Below, one piece after another: positions 53,440 to 61,841 of a DNA stretch of 64,000 nt. Below the pieces are notes generated by a model. The model ran no database searches. It worked only from the letters and a program-made list of their open reading frames with translations, and was not told the origin of the DNA. Every line of letters begins with the position of its first letter. The first letter of the stretch is position 1. The DNA is from Paraclostridium ghonii (GTDB lineage Bacteria > Bacillota > Clostridia > Peptostreptococcales > Peptostreptococcaceae). A program made the translations under genes and the position numbers. Location: the NCBI RefSeq assembly GCF_030815085.1, contig NZ_JAUSWG010000011.1; one strand, 5' to 3'.

Positions 53440-54279
53440 ATGTTTGGATATGTTAGAATAAACAAAATGGATTTGACGTTTAGAGAGTTTGACACATATA
53501 AAGGTTATTATTGTGGGCTATGTAAATACTTAAAAGAAAATCATGGAGAAATATCTAGATTATCATTAAACTATGATGTAACTTTTTTAATTTTAATTTT
53601 AACCTCTGTTTATAGACCAAAATCAACTATAACTAAAGAAATTTGTATAGCTAATCCTGTGAAGAAAAAGATGAGGATAGTCAATGAGATAACTGAATAT
53701 GCGGCTAGTATGAATGTACTTTTAACTTATTATAAATTAGAAGATAATTTAAATGATGATAAAGGAATAAAAGATATATTAGCATATAATATATATAAAG
53801 GTAAATTAAAAAAAGCTTATGAAAAATATCCTCAAAAATCAGAATATATAAAAAACCAACTAGCAGTATTAAAAAAATTAGAAGATCAAAAAAGTACAAA
53901 TATAGATGAAGTTTCTAATACATTTGGAAATCTTATGGGAGAAATTTTTTCTTATAAAGATGATGAATATAAAAATGACTTAAGAAATATTGGGTTTAAT
54001 GTAGGTAAATATATATATATATTAGATGCGTATGAGGATTTAGACAAAGACGTAAAAAAAGGAAGGTATAATCCTTTCATTGATTATGTTGATAAAAAAG
54101 AAGAATTAAAAAAGAGAGTAGATAAGCTTATATCTATAAGTTTAGGTTATTTAGCTCAGTCTATAGAAAACCTAAATATAAAAGTGAATATAAATATTAT
54201 AGAAAATATAATTTACTCAGGGGTTTATCTTAGATATAAAAATATTTTAAACGAAGGGTGTGAAGTTAATGCACAATAA
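53440..54279 (+). CDS. DUF5685 family protein
   Basis: The 279-residue, nearly all-helical protein starts MFGYVRINKMDLTFREFDTYKGYYCGLCKYL, the hallmark of DUF5685. Two acidic stretches stand out: YYKLEDNLNDDKG near residue 105 and ILDAYEDLDKDVKKGRYNPF near 203. Their spacing and form recall the Asp-rich motifs of squalene/phytoene synthase-fold proteins (inference). Function unknown. It overlaps a TPR/Cys-rich gene, followed by a membrane protein gene; similar trios with a J-domain protein are familiar in clostridia. Confidence 0.75.
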   Translation: MFGYVRINKMDLTFREFDTYKGYYCGLCKYLKENHGEISRLSLNYDVTFLILILTSVYRPKSTITKEICIANPVKKKMRIVNEITEYAASMNVLLTYYKLEDNLNDDKGIKDILAYNIYKGKLKKAYEKYPQKSEYIKNQLAVLKKLEDQKSTNIDEVSNTFGNLMGEIFSYKDDEYKNDLRNIGFNVGKYIYILDAYEDLDKDVKKGRYNPFIDYVDKKEELKKRVDKLISISLGYLAQSIENLNIKVNINIIENIIYSGVYLRYKNILNEGCEVNAQ

Positions 54280-54706
54280 TCCTACTTATAATGAAAATTT
54301 TAACTTAGCAAAAGAATTTATCAGTAATAAAGAATTCCAAAAGGCTTACGATTTATTATTATCTATAGTAGATAAAAGTAGTGCTAATTGGTATTACTTA
54401 ATGGGAGTAGCGTCTTTAAATCTAGGTTATTATGAACAAGGGGAAGACTATTTACAAAAGGCAAAAAGCTTAGATCCAGAGAATAAAGACTATGAAGAGG
54501 CTATTCTAAGGTACAATAATAATTACGATAATTACAATAGAAGAGCTTATAATTATAACAGAAGACATAACAGTGCAAATGGTTGTTGCTGTTGCTGTTG
54601 TGATGGATGTTGCTGTGGCGATGATTTCTGTGACGTTTGTGTAAAATTATGGTGTTTAGACAGCATATGTGAATGTTTTGGTGGCGATTTAATAACGTGC
54701 TGTTAA
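54269..54706 (+). CDS. TPR protein with Cys-rich tail
   Basis: The 145-residue protein has one to two TPR-like helix pairs (NFNLAKEFISNKEFQKAYDLLLS, NWYYLMGVASLNLGYYEQGEDYLQKAKSLDPEN), an Asn/Tyr/Arg-rich linker, then a tail with 16 Cys in about the last 40 residues, ending GGDLITCC. The tail could bind metal, be lipid-modified or form disulfides. Start ATG 54269 is preceded by GAAGGGTG inside the DUF5685 gene, whose end it overlaps by 11 bases. It may be an adaptor between the other two proteins of the trio (inference). Confidence 0.7.
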   Translation: MHNNPTYNENFNLAKEFISNKEFQKAYDLLLSIVDKSSANWYYLMGVASLNLGYYEQGEDYLQKAKSLDPENKDYEEAILRYNNNYDNYNRRAYNYNRRHNSANGCCCCCCDGCCCGDDFCDVCVKLWCLDSICECFGGDLITCC

Positions 54707-54716
54707 GGTGATGGAT

Positions 54717-55208
54717 ATGAGTAGAAAAATAGCGTATAGTGGGATATTGCTTGCTGTAAATATTATTTTACTGATTTTATCAAATATAATTCCTATAAAT
54801 ACTTTGTTTTTTATGGGATTGGCATCATTAGTAGTTTCTATAGTGATAATGGAATATGGTGGCAAATTTGGAGTGCTGTTTTGTTTAGCATCAATATTAT
54901 TAAGTTTTTTTATCATAGCAAATAAAGTTCAATGGATAACTTATGTATTTACATTTGGCATTTATGGATTGATAAAATATTTGATAGAGAAAAATAGAAA
55001 TATATATTTAGAGCTAATTTTAAAGTTGTTTTTTGCAAATTTAGTAATGGCAGGTTTATATATATTTCTTAAAGCTTTTGTATTTATTTCATTAAACTTA
55101 TTCACTATAGTTGGGTTTCAAATAGCATTTATTGTATATGATTATGTATATACTCTATTTATAGATTATTATGAAACTAAAATTAAGAATATACTCAAAA
55201 TTAGATAA
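54717..55208 (+). CDS. Membrane protein of the DUF5685 trio
   Basis: The 163-residue protein has about five hydrophobic helices and few loops (GILLAVNIILLILSNIIP, FFMGLASLVVSIVIME, LASILLSFFIIA...), resembling small ECF-transporter S-type or related membrane proteins, though I cannot assign a family. ATG 54717 follows AGGTG. Ends in a strong terminator, closing the three-gene unit. Confidence 0.65.
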   Translation: MSRKIAYSGILLAVNIILLILSNIIPINTLFFMGLASLVVSIVIMEYGGKFGVLFCLASILLSFFIIANKVQWITYVFTFGIYGLIKYLIEKNRNIYLELILKLFFANLVMAGLYIFLKAFVFISLNLFTIVGFQIAFIVYDYVYTLFIDYYETKIKNILKIR

Positions 55209-55246
55209 AAACTCCGCTCTTTATAAGATAAAGAGTGGAGTTTTTA
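55207..55246. terminator. Terminator between convergent genes
   Basis: AAAAACTCCGCTCTTTAT / ATAAAGAGTGGAGTTTTT, one mismatch, 3-base loop, T-run on the + side and A-run for the other strand. Confidence 0.9.
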
Positions 55247-55267
55247 AATTTCCTGGGAAATTATAAG

Positions 55268-56032
55268 CTAAATTAAATTAAAATGTCTCAATTGGATATT
55301 TTCAAGAGGTTTTCTACATGATTTGCAACAAAATGTAGAATTTACATCTTCAAATATTTTCTTTTCTTTATTAAAATTTGTATTTACTTCTTTTAAAATT
55401 CCTATTGTAGGTATATGAGAACCACAAGTACTGCAATTCTCTACAGTTATTAAAGCTTCTAACTTTTTAGGTGTAATATCATTTATTTCCTTATTACAAT
55501 TAACACAAGTGACAGAATTCAACTCTTCAGGACTACATCTAACTATTTTTCTATCAGAAGTAGAGTACTTACAAGTAGAAGAAATCAATACCTTGTAGCC
55601 TGTCTCAAATATATTAGAGTTGCAATGAGGACAAGTATATGAAATATCTAAATTAGCAGTATTAGTTGAAGAATGAGGTTCTTCAACTATATCAACAGTA
55701 TCATTTATTTCCTCATCACATAAATAAGTTAACACATCAATAGAATTTTCAGTTCGAGCAATACTTATGAGATGATTTTTAACAGATTTAAATGATTTAT
55801 TTTTAGATTTAGAGCTTATATCAAAATTATTTACCTCAACAGCAAATTTTATTATAGATACGTAATTGTATTTAGCTGCAAAAAATAAAGACATTTCATC
55901 AAAAAATTTATCATTTGATTTTTCTAAAAAATCAAGCCATAAGTCAGGATTATCTAAGTATAAAGCTTTGCTTAAATGCTCTATATCTTCTTCTAAATTT
56001 TTCATAAAATTTATATCTTTTGTTAAATTCAT
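55268..56032 (-). CDS. Helical protein with four CxxC zinc-ribbon knuckles, unknown function
   Basis: The 254-residue protein has a helical N-terminal half (LEEDIEHLSKALYLDN, repeats of the ankyrin-like kind DEMSLFFAAKYNYVSIIKFAVEVNN) and a C-terminal half with CPHC, CVNC, CSTC and CKSC knuckles, suggesting two zinc ribbons. Tandem zinc ribbons often bind nucleic acid or proteins. No exact family recognised. GGAGGT precedes the ATG. It lies 15 bases after the HAD phosphatase gene on the same strand and may be co-transcribed with it. Confidence 0.6.
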   Translation of the reverse strand: MNLTKDINFMKNLEEDIEHLSKALYLDNPDLWLDFLEKSNDKFFDEMSLFFAAKYNYVSIIKFAVEVNNFDISSKSKNKSFKSVKNHLISIARTENSIDVLTYLCDEEINDTVDIVEEPHSSTNTANLDISYTCPHCNSNIFETGYKVLISSTCKYSTSDRKIVRCSPEELNSVTCVNCNKEINDITPKKLEALITVENCSTCGSHIPTIGILKEVNTNFNKEKKIFEDVNSTFCCKSCRKPLENIQLRHFNLI

Positions 56033-56047
56033 GAATACCTCCTAAAG

Positions 56048-56776
56048 TTATATATCCAAAACATCTACAGATGCAGGAAGTTGATAAACTAAATCCTTTC
56101 TCTCTATTACTATCTTAGAAATATCTTTTATATTTTCATCATTTCTTATTTGGTGAAGAAGTTCTTTAGTTGGATTTATAGCTACAGGATTACCTACTCT
56201 TCTAAGCATATTTATATCTCCGTTTGTATCACCATATGCATATGATTGAGATAAATCAATATTATATTTTTCAACGAAATCATTAATAGCTATATTTTTA
56301 CTAGCAGAATCCCACATAGGAATAACTTCTCCATTGAATTTACCATCCTCAAAAACGTAAGTGCTTCCTATAAAATCAGTGGCATTATATTTATTAGCCA
56401 TTTTAGAAACTAGGAAATCAGGACTTCCAGAGATAAAAATTACAATATGTCCTTGATCCAAGTGCCATTTTATTTGAGAACGAGTGTATTTATATACTCT
56501 ATCAGATTTTAATTTTATAACTTGGTTGCTAGTGAAATGTATAGAGCATAAGTCTAAACCTTTTAAAGACTCTACATATATATCACAAACTTCAAATAAA
56601 TAATCATCATAGTTTCCTTGTCTTTTATCCCAGTTAACAAATGTATCTCTAGCATTGCTTAACCAGACTTTTTCATCGACGATTTCATATCGTATAAGTT
56701 TTTTGAAGTGCTCAACCATTAAGGAATCTCTATATAGAGTTCCGTCTATATCAAAGAAAGCTGCTGTTTTTTTCAT
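56048..56776 (-). CDS. HAD-IB family phosphatase (SerB-like)
   Basis: The ~242-residue hydrolase has motif I FFDIDGTLYRD (Asp9, Asp11), motif II with FISGSP, and motif III/IV in YAYGDTNGDINMLRRVG, the subfamily IB pattern of phosphoserine phosphatase-like enzymes. Substrate unknown; the family acts on phosphoserine and other small phosphates. ATG 56776 is preceded by GAGGTGA; an in-frame GTG at 56785 lies inside that site. First gene of a two-gene unit with the zinc-ribbon protein. Confidence 0.85.
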   Translation of the reverse strand: MKKTAAFFDIDGTLYRDSLMVEHFKKLIRYEIVDEKVWLSNARDTFVNWDKRQGNYDDYLFEVCDIYVESLKGLDLCSIHFTSNQVIKLKSDRVYKYTRSQIKWHLDQGHIVIFISGSPDFLVSKMANKYNATDFIGSTYVFEDGKFNGEVIPMWDSASKNIAINDFVEKYNIDLSQSYAYGDTNGDINMLRRVGNPVAINPTKELLHQIRNDENIKDISKIVIERKDLVYQLPASVDVLDI

Positions 56777-56977
56777 ATATATCACCTCAACAATTAGTGC
56801 AATTTTTCTTTTATCTATTATATTATAAAATGAGCAAATAGTTGTAAAAATATAAGAAATAATTTAAAATTAATTTTTAAGCAGGTATTTGTAAAATTAT
56901 AAATTGAGATATATTAATAGGGTTTATTATAAGTTTATATCAAAAATACACATATTCAAGGAAGGAAGGTAGATCAA

Positions 56978-58060
56978 ATGAAATTTATTTTCGCAAAAGT
57001 TACTAATTCCAGACTTATGGGAAGCATGGGCCTTATTATTGGGTGGGAAGACAAGAATGATATTTTTTATCAGTATTTTTTAATAGATGCAGAAGGATTA
57101 GGAATAGCAGATTATGTAAGTCTAAGAAATGCTTCATATGAAGAGTTAAATAGAGAACAAGAGAGGTTAATGGGAGGATTAGGAGCAGATAGAATCCAGC
57201 TTACAGAAGAAGAAGCTCTTAGTTTAGTTAATTATTACGGTAAAAAAACATACTATTGGGAAAAAGAGTTACCAGGTAATGTTGAAGAATATATAGAGTT
57301 TATAGAAAATTACGAGGTTAAGTTTGATATATTTGATTTATATCCTAAAATATGCAAAAAGATTGATAATGATATAGAATTTATAAATTATATGACTATG
57401 AGATTTATAGCATGGGATAAAGATAGTTTAAAGTATTTTTCTAATAATGAACAAATTGCAGATATGCATATAACAAATATCAATGGGGCTCTTCTTAAAA
57501 ATAAAGTCAATAAAAAAGATGATAATATATATGTATGTGATGTTTTATACGAAGATAGTGATGGTTATTATACTTGTAAATTAGCTTTTAATATAAGTTA
57601 TAAAAATGATGAATATAAAATAGATTCTTTAATGTTTACAGATAAAGAAGGTATTTATGATTTTGAGGTGTTTGATGAAATATCAAAGAGCGAATATATT
57701 GCAATTTATGATTTAAAAGATAAAGAAAAATTCTTAGATAAATTTTATAAGTTAAATCCATTTGTTCTTAAAAGTGAATTGGATTTAGGTGTTTTATTTA
57801 CAAGATTTAATTTTGATAATAATCATGTAAAAGAAGAAACATATGTAATAAACAATGATTTAAGTGCAATATATTATCAAATGAATGATAAGTTTTTTGT
57901 AGCTACGTATAATCCAAAGGATAGATTATACATAAACAAGTTAATACAATGCAATTTTAAAGATTATTTATACTTAGAAGACGAGATGTTTTTTGAGCAA
58001 AATGTTTTATATGATTTTGTAGAATCTGAATCTGAAGATTTCTTTGATTTTATAGATTAA
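56978..58060 (+). CDS. Unknown conserved-looking clostridial protein
   Basis: A 360-residue, acidic soluble protein beginning MKFIFAKVTNSRLMGSMGLIIGW, with no membrane helix or signal peptide and an acidic tail (ESESEDFFDFID). The composition (Asp, Asn, Tyr, Lys rich) and even beta pattern suggest two or three mixed domains. I cannot assign a family. GGAAGG precedes the ATG. It is a single gene with its own terminator. Confidence 0.6.
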   Translation: MKFIFAKVTNSRLMGSMGLIIGWEDKNDIFYQYFLIDAEGLGIADYVSLRNASYEELNREQERLMGGLGADRIQLTEEEALSLVNYYGKKTYYWEKELPGNVEEYIEFIENYEVKFDIFDLYPKICKKIDNDIEFINYMTMRFIAWDKDSLKYFSNNEQIADMHITNINGALLKNKVNKKDDNIYVCDVLYEDSDGYYTCKLAFNISYKNDEYKIDSLMFTDKEGIYDFEVFDEISKSEYIAIYDLKDKEKFLDKFYKLNPFVLKSELDLGVLFTRFNFDNNHVKEETYVINNDLSAIYYQMNDKFFVATYNPKDRLYINKLIQCNFKDYLYLEDEMFFEQNVLYDFVESESEDFFDFID

Positions 58061-58116
58061 TTTGAAATTGATAAAGATATATTAAAAATTGTAAAGTGTG
58101 TTGTTAGTAAATAATA

Positions 58117-58152
58117 TAAAAAAAGCTCTAGCATTTGCTAGGGCTTTTTTTC
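58117..58152 (+). terminator. Terminator of the 360-residue gene
   Basis: AAAAAAGCTCTAGC / GCTAGGGCTTTTTTT, one G-U pair, 4-base loop. Confidence 0.9.
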
Positions 58153-58260
58153 TTGTATTTATAATATTGGGGGAATATTATGAGGAATACATTAATAGTA
58201 TTAGCTTAATTTTTAGACTTTATACATAAAATAAAAAATATTTTTCCCCATATTATAAAA

Positions 58261-58749
58261 TTACATTTCTTCCTCATCAAATTCTTCTATGTTTATATTA
58301 GGCATACCAGGCATGCCGCCCATCATAGGCATCATCATAGGCATACCAGGCATTTGTTTTGTAGGATCAGGATATCCTCCTCCCATAGACTCTTGCATAA
58401 TATTATCCATACAAGGATTACCCATAGGGTTCATATTAGGCATACAACCCATCATCTGCATCATTTGCATCATCTGCATATACATTTGCATAATCATATT
58501 AGGGTCTATACTACCCATCATAGGGTTCATCATATAAGGGTTCATATACATCATAGGATTATTTTGATAATTATTTTGACATTGATCATTTTGATTATCA
58601 GAACTAGTTTGCTTTTTAGTACTTTGAGAATTAGATTGATTCATCATGTAAGGGTTCATATATATCATAGGATTAACATAAGGCATAGGATATATATATT
58701 TATTATCCATGTCAGAAAACATAGGGTTCATATAACCATCGAAATTCAT
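58261..58749 (-). CDS. Met-rich low-complexity protein
   Basis: The 162-residue protein is about one quarter Met (42 residues), with Pro, Asn and Gly. NPMIYMNPYMMN and NPMMYMNPYMMN are near copies; a central part runs MQMYMQMMQMMQMM, and the end is PGMP-rich with an acidic tail (EEFDEEEM). No signal peptide or helix. Met-rich sequences bind soft metals such as copper(I), or occur in spore-coat-type proteins. The gene is divergent from the cadC-cadA operon, which hints at metal handling (inference). AGGAGGT precedes the ATG. Confidence 0.65.
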   Translation of the reverse strand: MNFDGYMNPMFSDMDNKYIYPMPYVNPMIYMNPYMMNQSNSQSTKKQTSSDNQNDQCQNNYQNNPMMYMNPYMMNPMMGSIDPNMIMQMYMQMMQMMQMMGCMPNMNPMGNPCMDNIMQESMGGGYPDPTKQMPGMPMMMPMMGGMPGMPNINIEEFDEEEM

Positions 58750-58865
58750 AAGTTAATAACCTCCTAAATAAAAGTCTTTCGAATCTTATTTTGAAAACCA
58801 CTTTATTATATATATATAAGAAAAAAACTATTATTATGTGCATTAAAAATAAATTTATATAATTG

Positions 58866-58894
58866 TTGCAAAAAAAAAGACATAGATATATAAT
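58866..58894 (+). promoter_or_regulatory. cadC-cadA promoter
   Basis: TTGCAA (58866-58871), 17-base spacer, TATAAT (58889-58894), just upstream of the metal-regulator operator. Confidence 0.7.
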
Positions 58895-58899
58895 TTTAT

Positions 58900-58919
58900 A
58901 TATGAACAATTATTCATAT
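58900..58919. promoter_or_regulatory. ArsR/SmtB-type operator
   Basis: ATATGAACAATTATTCATAT is a perfect 7-base-arm dyad at the transcription start. The core TGAACA..TATTCA is the same as in SmtB-type operators. Expected binder: the CadC-like regulator encoded next. Confidence 0.75.
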
Positions 58920-58951
58920 GTTTACATATGATAATTAAGGAGGATGTATAA

Positions 58952-59329
58952 ATGAAATATGACATAGAAGAAATTAAAGACTGTTCTTGTGAGGAAATAC
59001 ACGAGGAACTAATATGTAAGGCCAAAGCTGATATGCCAAAAGAAGAGACCTTATATGATTTGGCTGAGCTTTTTAAAGTATTTGGAGATACTACAAGAAT
59101 AAAAATTTTATATGCATTATTTTCTAGCGAGATGTGTGTATGCGATATAGCCGATTTATTAGGAATGACCCATTCTGCAATATCTCACCAATTAAGAGTT
59201 TTAAAGCAAGCGAGATTAGTTAAATTCAGAAAAGAAGGAAAGACAGTCTATTATTCTCTAGATGATAGCCATATAAGTGAGATATTCAATTGTGGATTAT
59301 CTCATATTCAAGAGACTTATAATAAATAA
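58952..59329 (+). CDS. cadC: ArsR/SmtB-family metal repressor, CadC-like
   Basis: The 125-residue repressor has an N-terminal Cys cluster (DCSCEEIHEELICKA), the alpha-3 metal motif MCVCDIADLL, winged helix (MTHSAISHQLRVLKQARLVKFRKEGKTVYYSL) and the alpha-5 DSHISEIF...LSHIQE, where CzrA/SmtB-type zinc sites lie. It should bind Cd, Pb or Zn and release the operator at 58900-58919, freeing cadA. GGAGG precedes the ATG. Symbol is by resemblance. Confidence 0.87.
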   Translation: MKYDIEEIKDCSCEEIHEELICKAKADMPKEETLYDLAELFKVFGDTTRIKILYALFSSEMCVCDIADLLGMTHSAISHQLRVLKQARLVKFRKEGKTVYYSLDDSHISEIFNCGLSHIQETYNK

Positions 59330-59355
59330 ATTGCATAAAAAAGGAAGGGGATATC

Positions 59356-61722
59356 ATGAGTACAAGTGCCATTATAAAAAGAGAAATATTGTTAGATGGG
59401 TTAAATTGTGCGCATTGTGCAGAAGTAATTAGTGAAAAAGTAAATAAATTAGAAGAAGTAGATAAAGCTAATTTAAACTTTATAAATAAAGTATTAACAG
59501 TAAACATAGATTCTAATTTCAATACAGATGAAGTAATAAATAAAATAATAAAAATAATAGATGATACAGAGCCAGGATTGAATATACAGGTAAAAGAGCA
59601 AAAAAATAAATCTAAAAAGAAAGAATTAGTGTTAAATGGATTAAATTGTGCACATTGTGCAGAGGTAATCTGTGAAAAAGTGGATAAGTTAAGTGAAGTA
59701 GAAAGTGCTAATTTAAACTTTATCAACAAGGTTTTAACAGTGAATTTAATTTCTGTAGCAAATTCTAAAGAAACTATGGATAAGGTAATGGATATTATAA
59801 ATTCAACAGAACCTGGACTAGATATTCAATATAAACATAAAGAAAATTTATCAAATAAAAAAGAACCAAAGTCATCAGAAAATGATAAAAAAGATTTAAT
59901 TAAACTTGTGATAGGAATTCTAGTTTATATATTTGGAATATACGAAATTGCTACTGGGAGTGAGTCAAGCTTTAGCACAGTAGTTTTCGTAGTTGCATAT
60001 TTAATAGTTGGTTTTGATGTGTTATTAAAAGCAATTAAAAATATAGGTAAAGGACAAATATTTGATGAGAACTTTTTAATGTCTATAGCTACAGTAGGAG
60101 CATTAGCTATAGGTGAGTCTGCAGAAGCTGTAGGAGTTATGGTATTTTACAAATTAGGAGAGTTCTTACAAGCTAAAGCTGTTGGAAAATCTAGAAAATC
60201 TATAGCTTCTCTTATGGAAATTAGACCAGACTATGCTAACTTAAAAATAGGTTCTGAAATTAAAGAAGTATCACCTTATGATGTAGAGGTTGGAGATTTA
60301 ATAGTAGTTAAACCTGGTGAAAAAATACCTTTAGATGGTGTTATAGTAGATGGATTTAGTATGGTAGATACATCTGCATTAACAGGAGAATCTTTACTTA
60401 GAGAAGTAGGTAAAGGAGAAGATGTTTTATCAGGGTTTATAAATAAAAATGCAGTTTTAACTATATCTGTACAAAAAGAGTTTGAAGAATCTACAGTTTC
60501 TAAAATTTTAGATTTAGTAGAAAATGCAAGTGCAAAAAAATCTAAAACAGAGAACTTCATAACAAGATTTTCTAAATACTATACGCCAGTAGTTGTTATA
60601 TCAGCTCTTTTAATAGCTATAGTACCACCAGTTGTTATACCTGGAGCAACTTTTGATGACTGGTTTTATAGAGGGCTTATATTCTTAGTTGTTTCTTGCC
60701 CTTGTGCACTTGTTTTATCTATACCATTAAGTTTCTTTAGTGGAATTGGATATGCATCAAAGCAAGGAATACTTATAAAAGGAAGTAGTTACCTAGAAGC
60801 TTTAAAAAGTGTAGATACAGTAGTGTTTGATAAAACAGGAACCCTTACAAAAGGTGTGTTTGATGTAACTTATATAAAACCTATAGGTATAAGTGAAGAA
60901 GAACTGTTAAAATATGCAGCTATTGCAGAGGTAAATTCAAACCATCCTATAGCAAAATCTATAGTGAATTATTACCAAGGGACTGTAGATTTAGATAAAA
61001 TGAACAATTACGAGGAAATAGCAGCTCATGGAATAAAAGTAGATTATGAAAATCAACATATACTAGCAGGAAATGAAAAGTTAATATTAAGTGAAAATAT
61101 ATTTTTCTCAAAAGCAAAAGAGTTAGGCACAGTTGTATATATAGCAGTGAATAAGATATATAGAGGGTATATAGTAATAGCTGATACAGTTAAGGATGAT
61201 TCAAAATCTTGTATAGAAGGTCTTAAAAATATAGGGATTAAAGAAACTATTATGTTAACCGGAGACAATGCGGAAGTAGCTAAAGACATAGCAGGTAAAT
61301 TAGGATTAGATAATGTTTACTCTAACTTACTTCCTACAGATAAAGTCAATAAGTTAGAAGAATTATATAATGGAAAATCAGAAAATGAAAAAATTGCATT
61401 TGTTGGAGATGGAATAAACGATGCTCCTGTTCTTGCTAGAGCAGATGTAGGAATTGCGATGGGAGGATTAGGATCAGATGCTGCAATTGAAGCTGCAGAT
61501 GTTGTTCTTATGACGGATGAACCTAGTAATATTGTAAAAGCTATTCAAATAGCTAAAAAAACTAACAAAATAGTATGGCAAAATATTATATTCGCTTTAG
61601 GGGTCAAGGTAATAGTTTTAATATTAGGTGCAGGTGGAGTAGCAACTATGTGGGAAGCTATATTTGCAGATGTAGGAGTTGCATTAATAGCAGTACTAAA
61701 TGCAATGAGAGTTATGAGATAA
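59356..61722 (+). CDS. cadA: Heavy-metal P1B ATPase, CadA/ZntA type
   Basis: The 788-residue pump exports Zn, Cd, Pb or Co. Two tandem metal-binding domains carry NCAHC at Cys18/21 and Cys98/101. The core has CPC at 448-450 (SCPCALVLSIP), phosphorylated Asp492 in DKTGTLT, and GDGINDAPVLARAD. The final helix has DVGVALIAVLNAMR with the conserved Asp of P1B-2 pumps. The two metal domains are nearly repeats of each other, probably a recent duplication. 26 bases after cadC. Confidence 0.93.
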   Translation: MSTSAIIKREILLDGLNCAHCAEVISEKVNKLEEVDKANLNFINKVLTVNIDSNFNTDEVINKIIKIIDDTEPGLNIQVKEQKNKSKKKELVLNGLNCAHCAEVICEKVDKLSEVESANLNFINKVLTVNLISVANSKETMDKVMDIINSTEPGLDIQYKHKENLSNKKEPKSSENDKKDLIKLVIGILVYIFGIYEIATGSESSFSTVVFVVAYLIVGFDVLLKAIKNIGKGQIFDENFLMSIATVGALAIGESAEAVGVMVFYKLGEFLQAKAVGKSRKSIASLMEIRPDYANLKIGSEIKEVSPYDVEVGDLIVVKPGEKIPLDGVIVDGFSMVDTSALTGESLLREVGKGEDVLSGFINKNAVLTISVQKEFEESTVSKILDLVENASAKKSKTENFITRFSKYYTPVVVISALLIAIVPPVVIPGATFDDWFYRGLIFLVVSCPCALVLSIPLSFFSGIGYASKQGILIKGSSYLEALKSVDTVVFDKTGTLTKGVFDVTYIKPIGISEEELLKYAAIAEVNSNHPIAKSIVNYYQGTVDLDKMNNYEEIAAHGIKVDYENQHILAGNEKLILSENIFFSKAKELGTVVYIAVNKIYRGYIVIADTVKDDSKSCIEGLKNIGIKETIMLTGDNAEVAKDIAGKLGLDNVYSNLLPTDKVNKLEELYNGKSENEKIAFVGDGINDAPVLARADVGIAMGGLGSDAAIEAADVVLMTDEPSNIVKAIQIAKKTNKIVWQNIIFALGVKVIVLILGAGGVATMWEAIFADVGVALIAVLNAMRVMR

Positions 61723-61735
61723 ATTTAATAAATAA

Positions 61736-61775
61736 GAAAAAGGTATGAATTCACAAATTCATGCCTTTTGTTTTA
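61736..61775 (+). terminator. cadCA terminator
   Basis: AAAAGGTATGAATT / AATTCATGCCTTTT, one mismatch, short loop, T-rich tail. Confidence 0.8.
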
Positions 61776-61841
61776 TTATCTGTAAGATTTGGAAAGGATA
61801 ATAAATAGTTTAAAAGTTTAAAAGAACTGGAGGAACTAATC

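Noticed and set aside
58354..58767. His/Ile-rich + strand frames opposite the Met-rich gene
   Set aside because: The complement of ATG-rich sequence gives CAT-rich (His) or ATC/ATA-rich (Ile) frames; no binding site.
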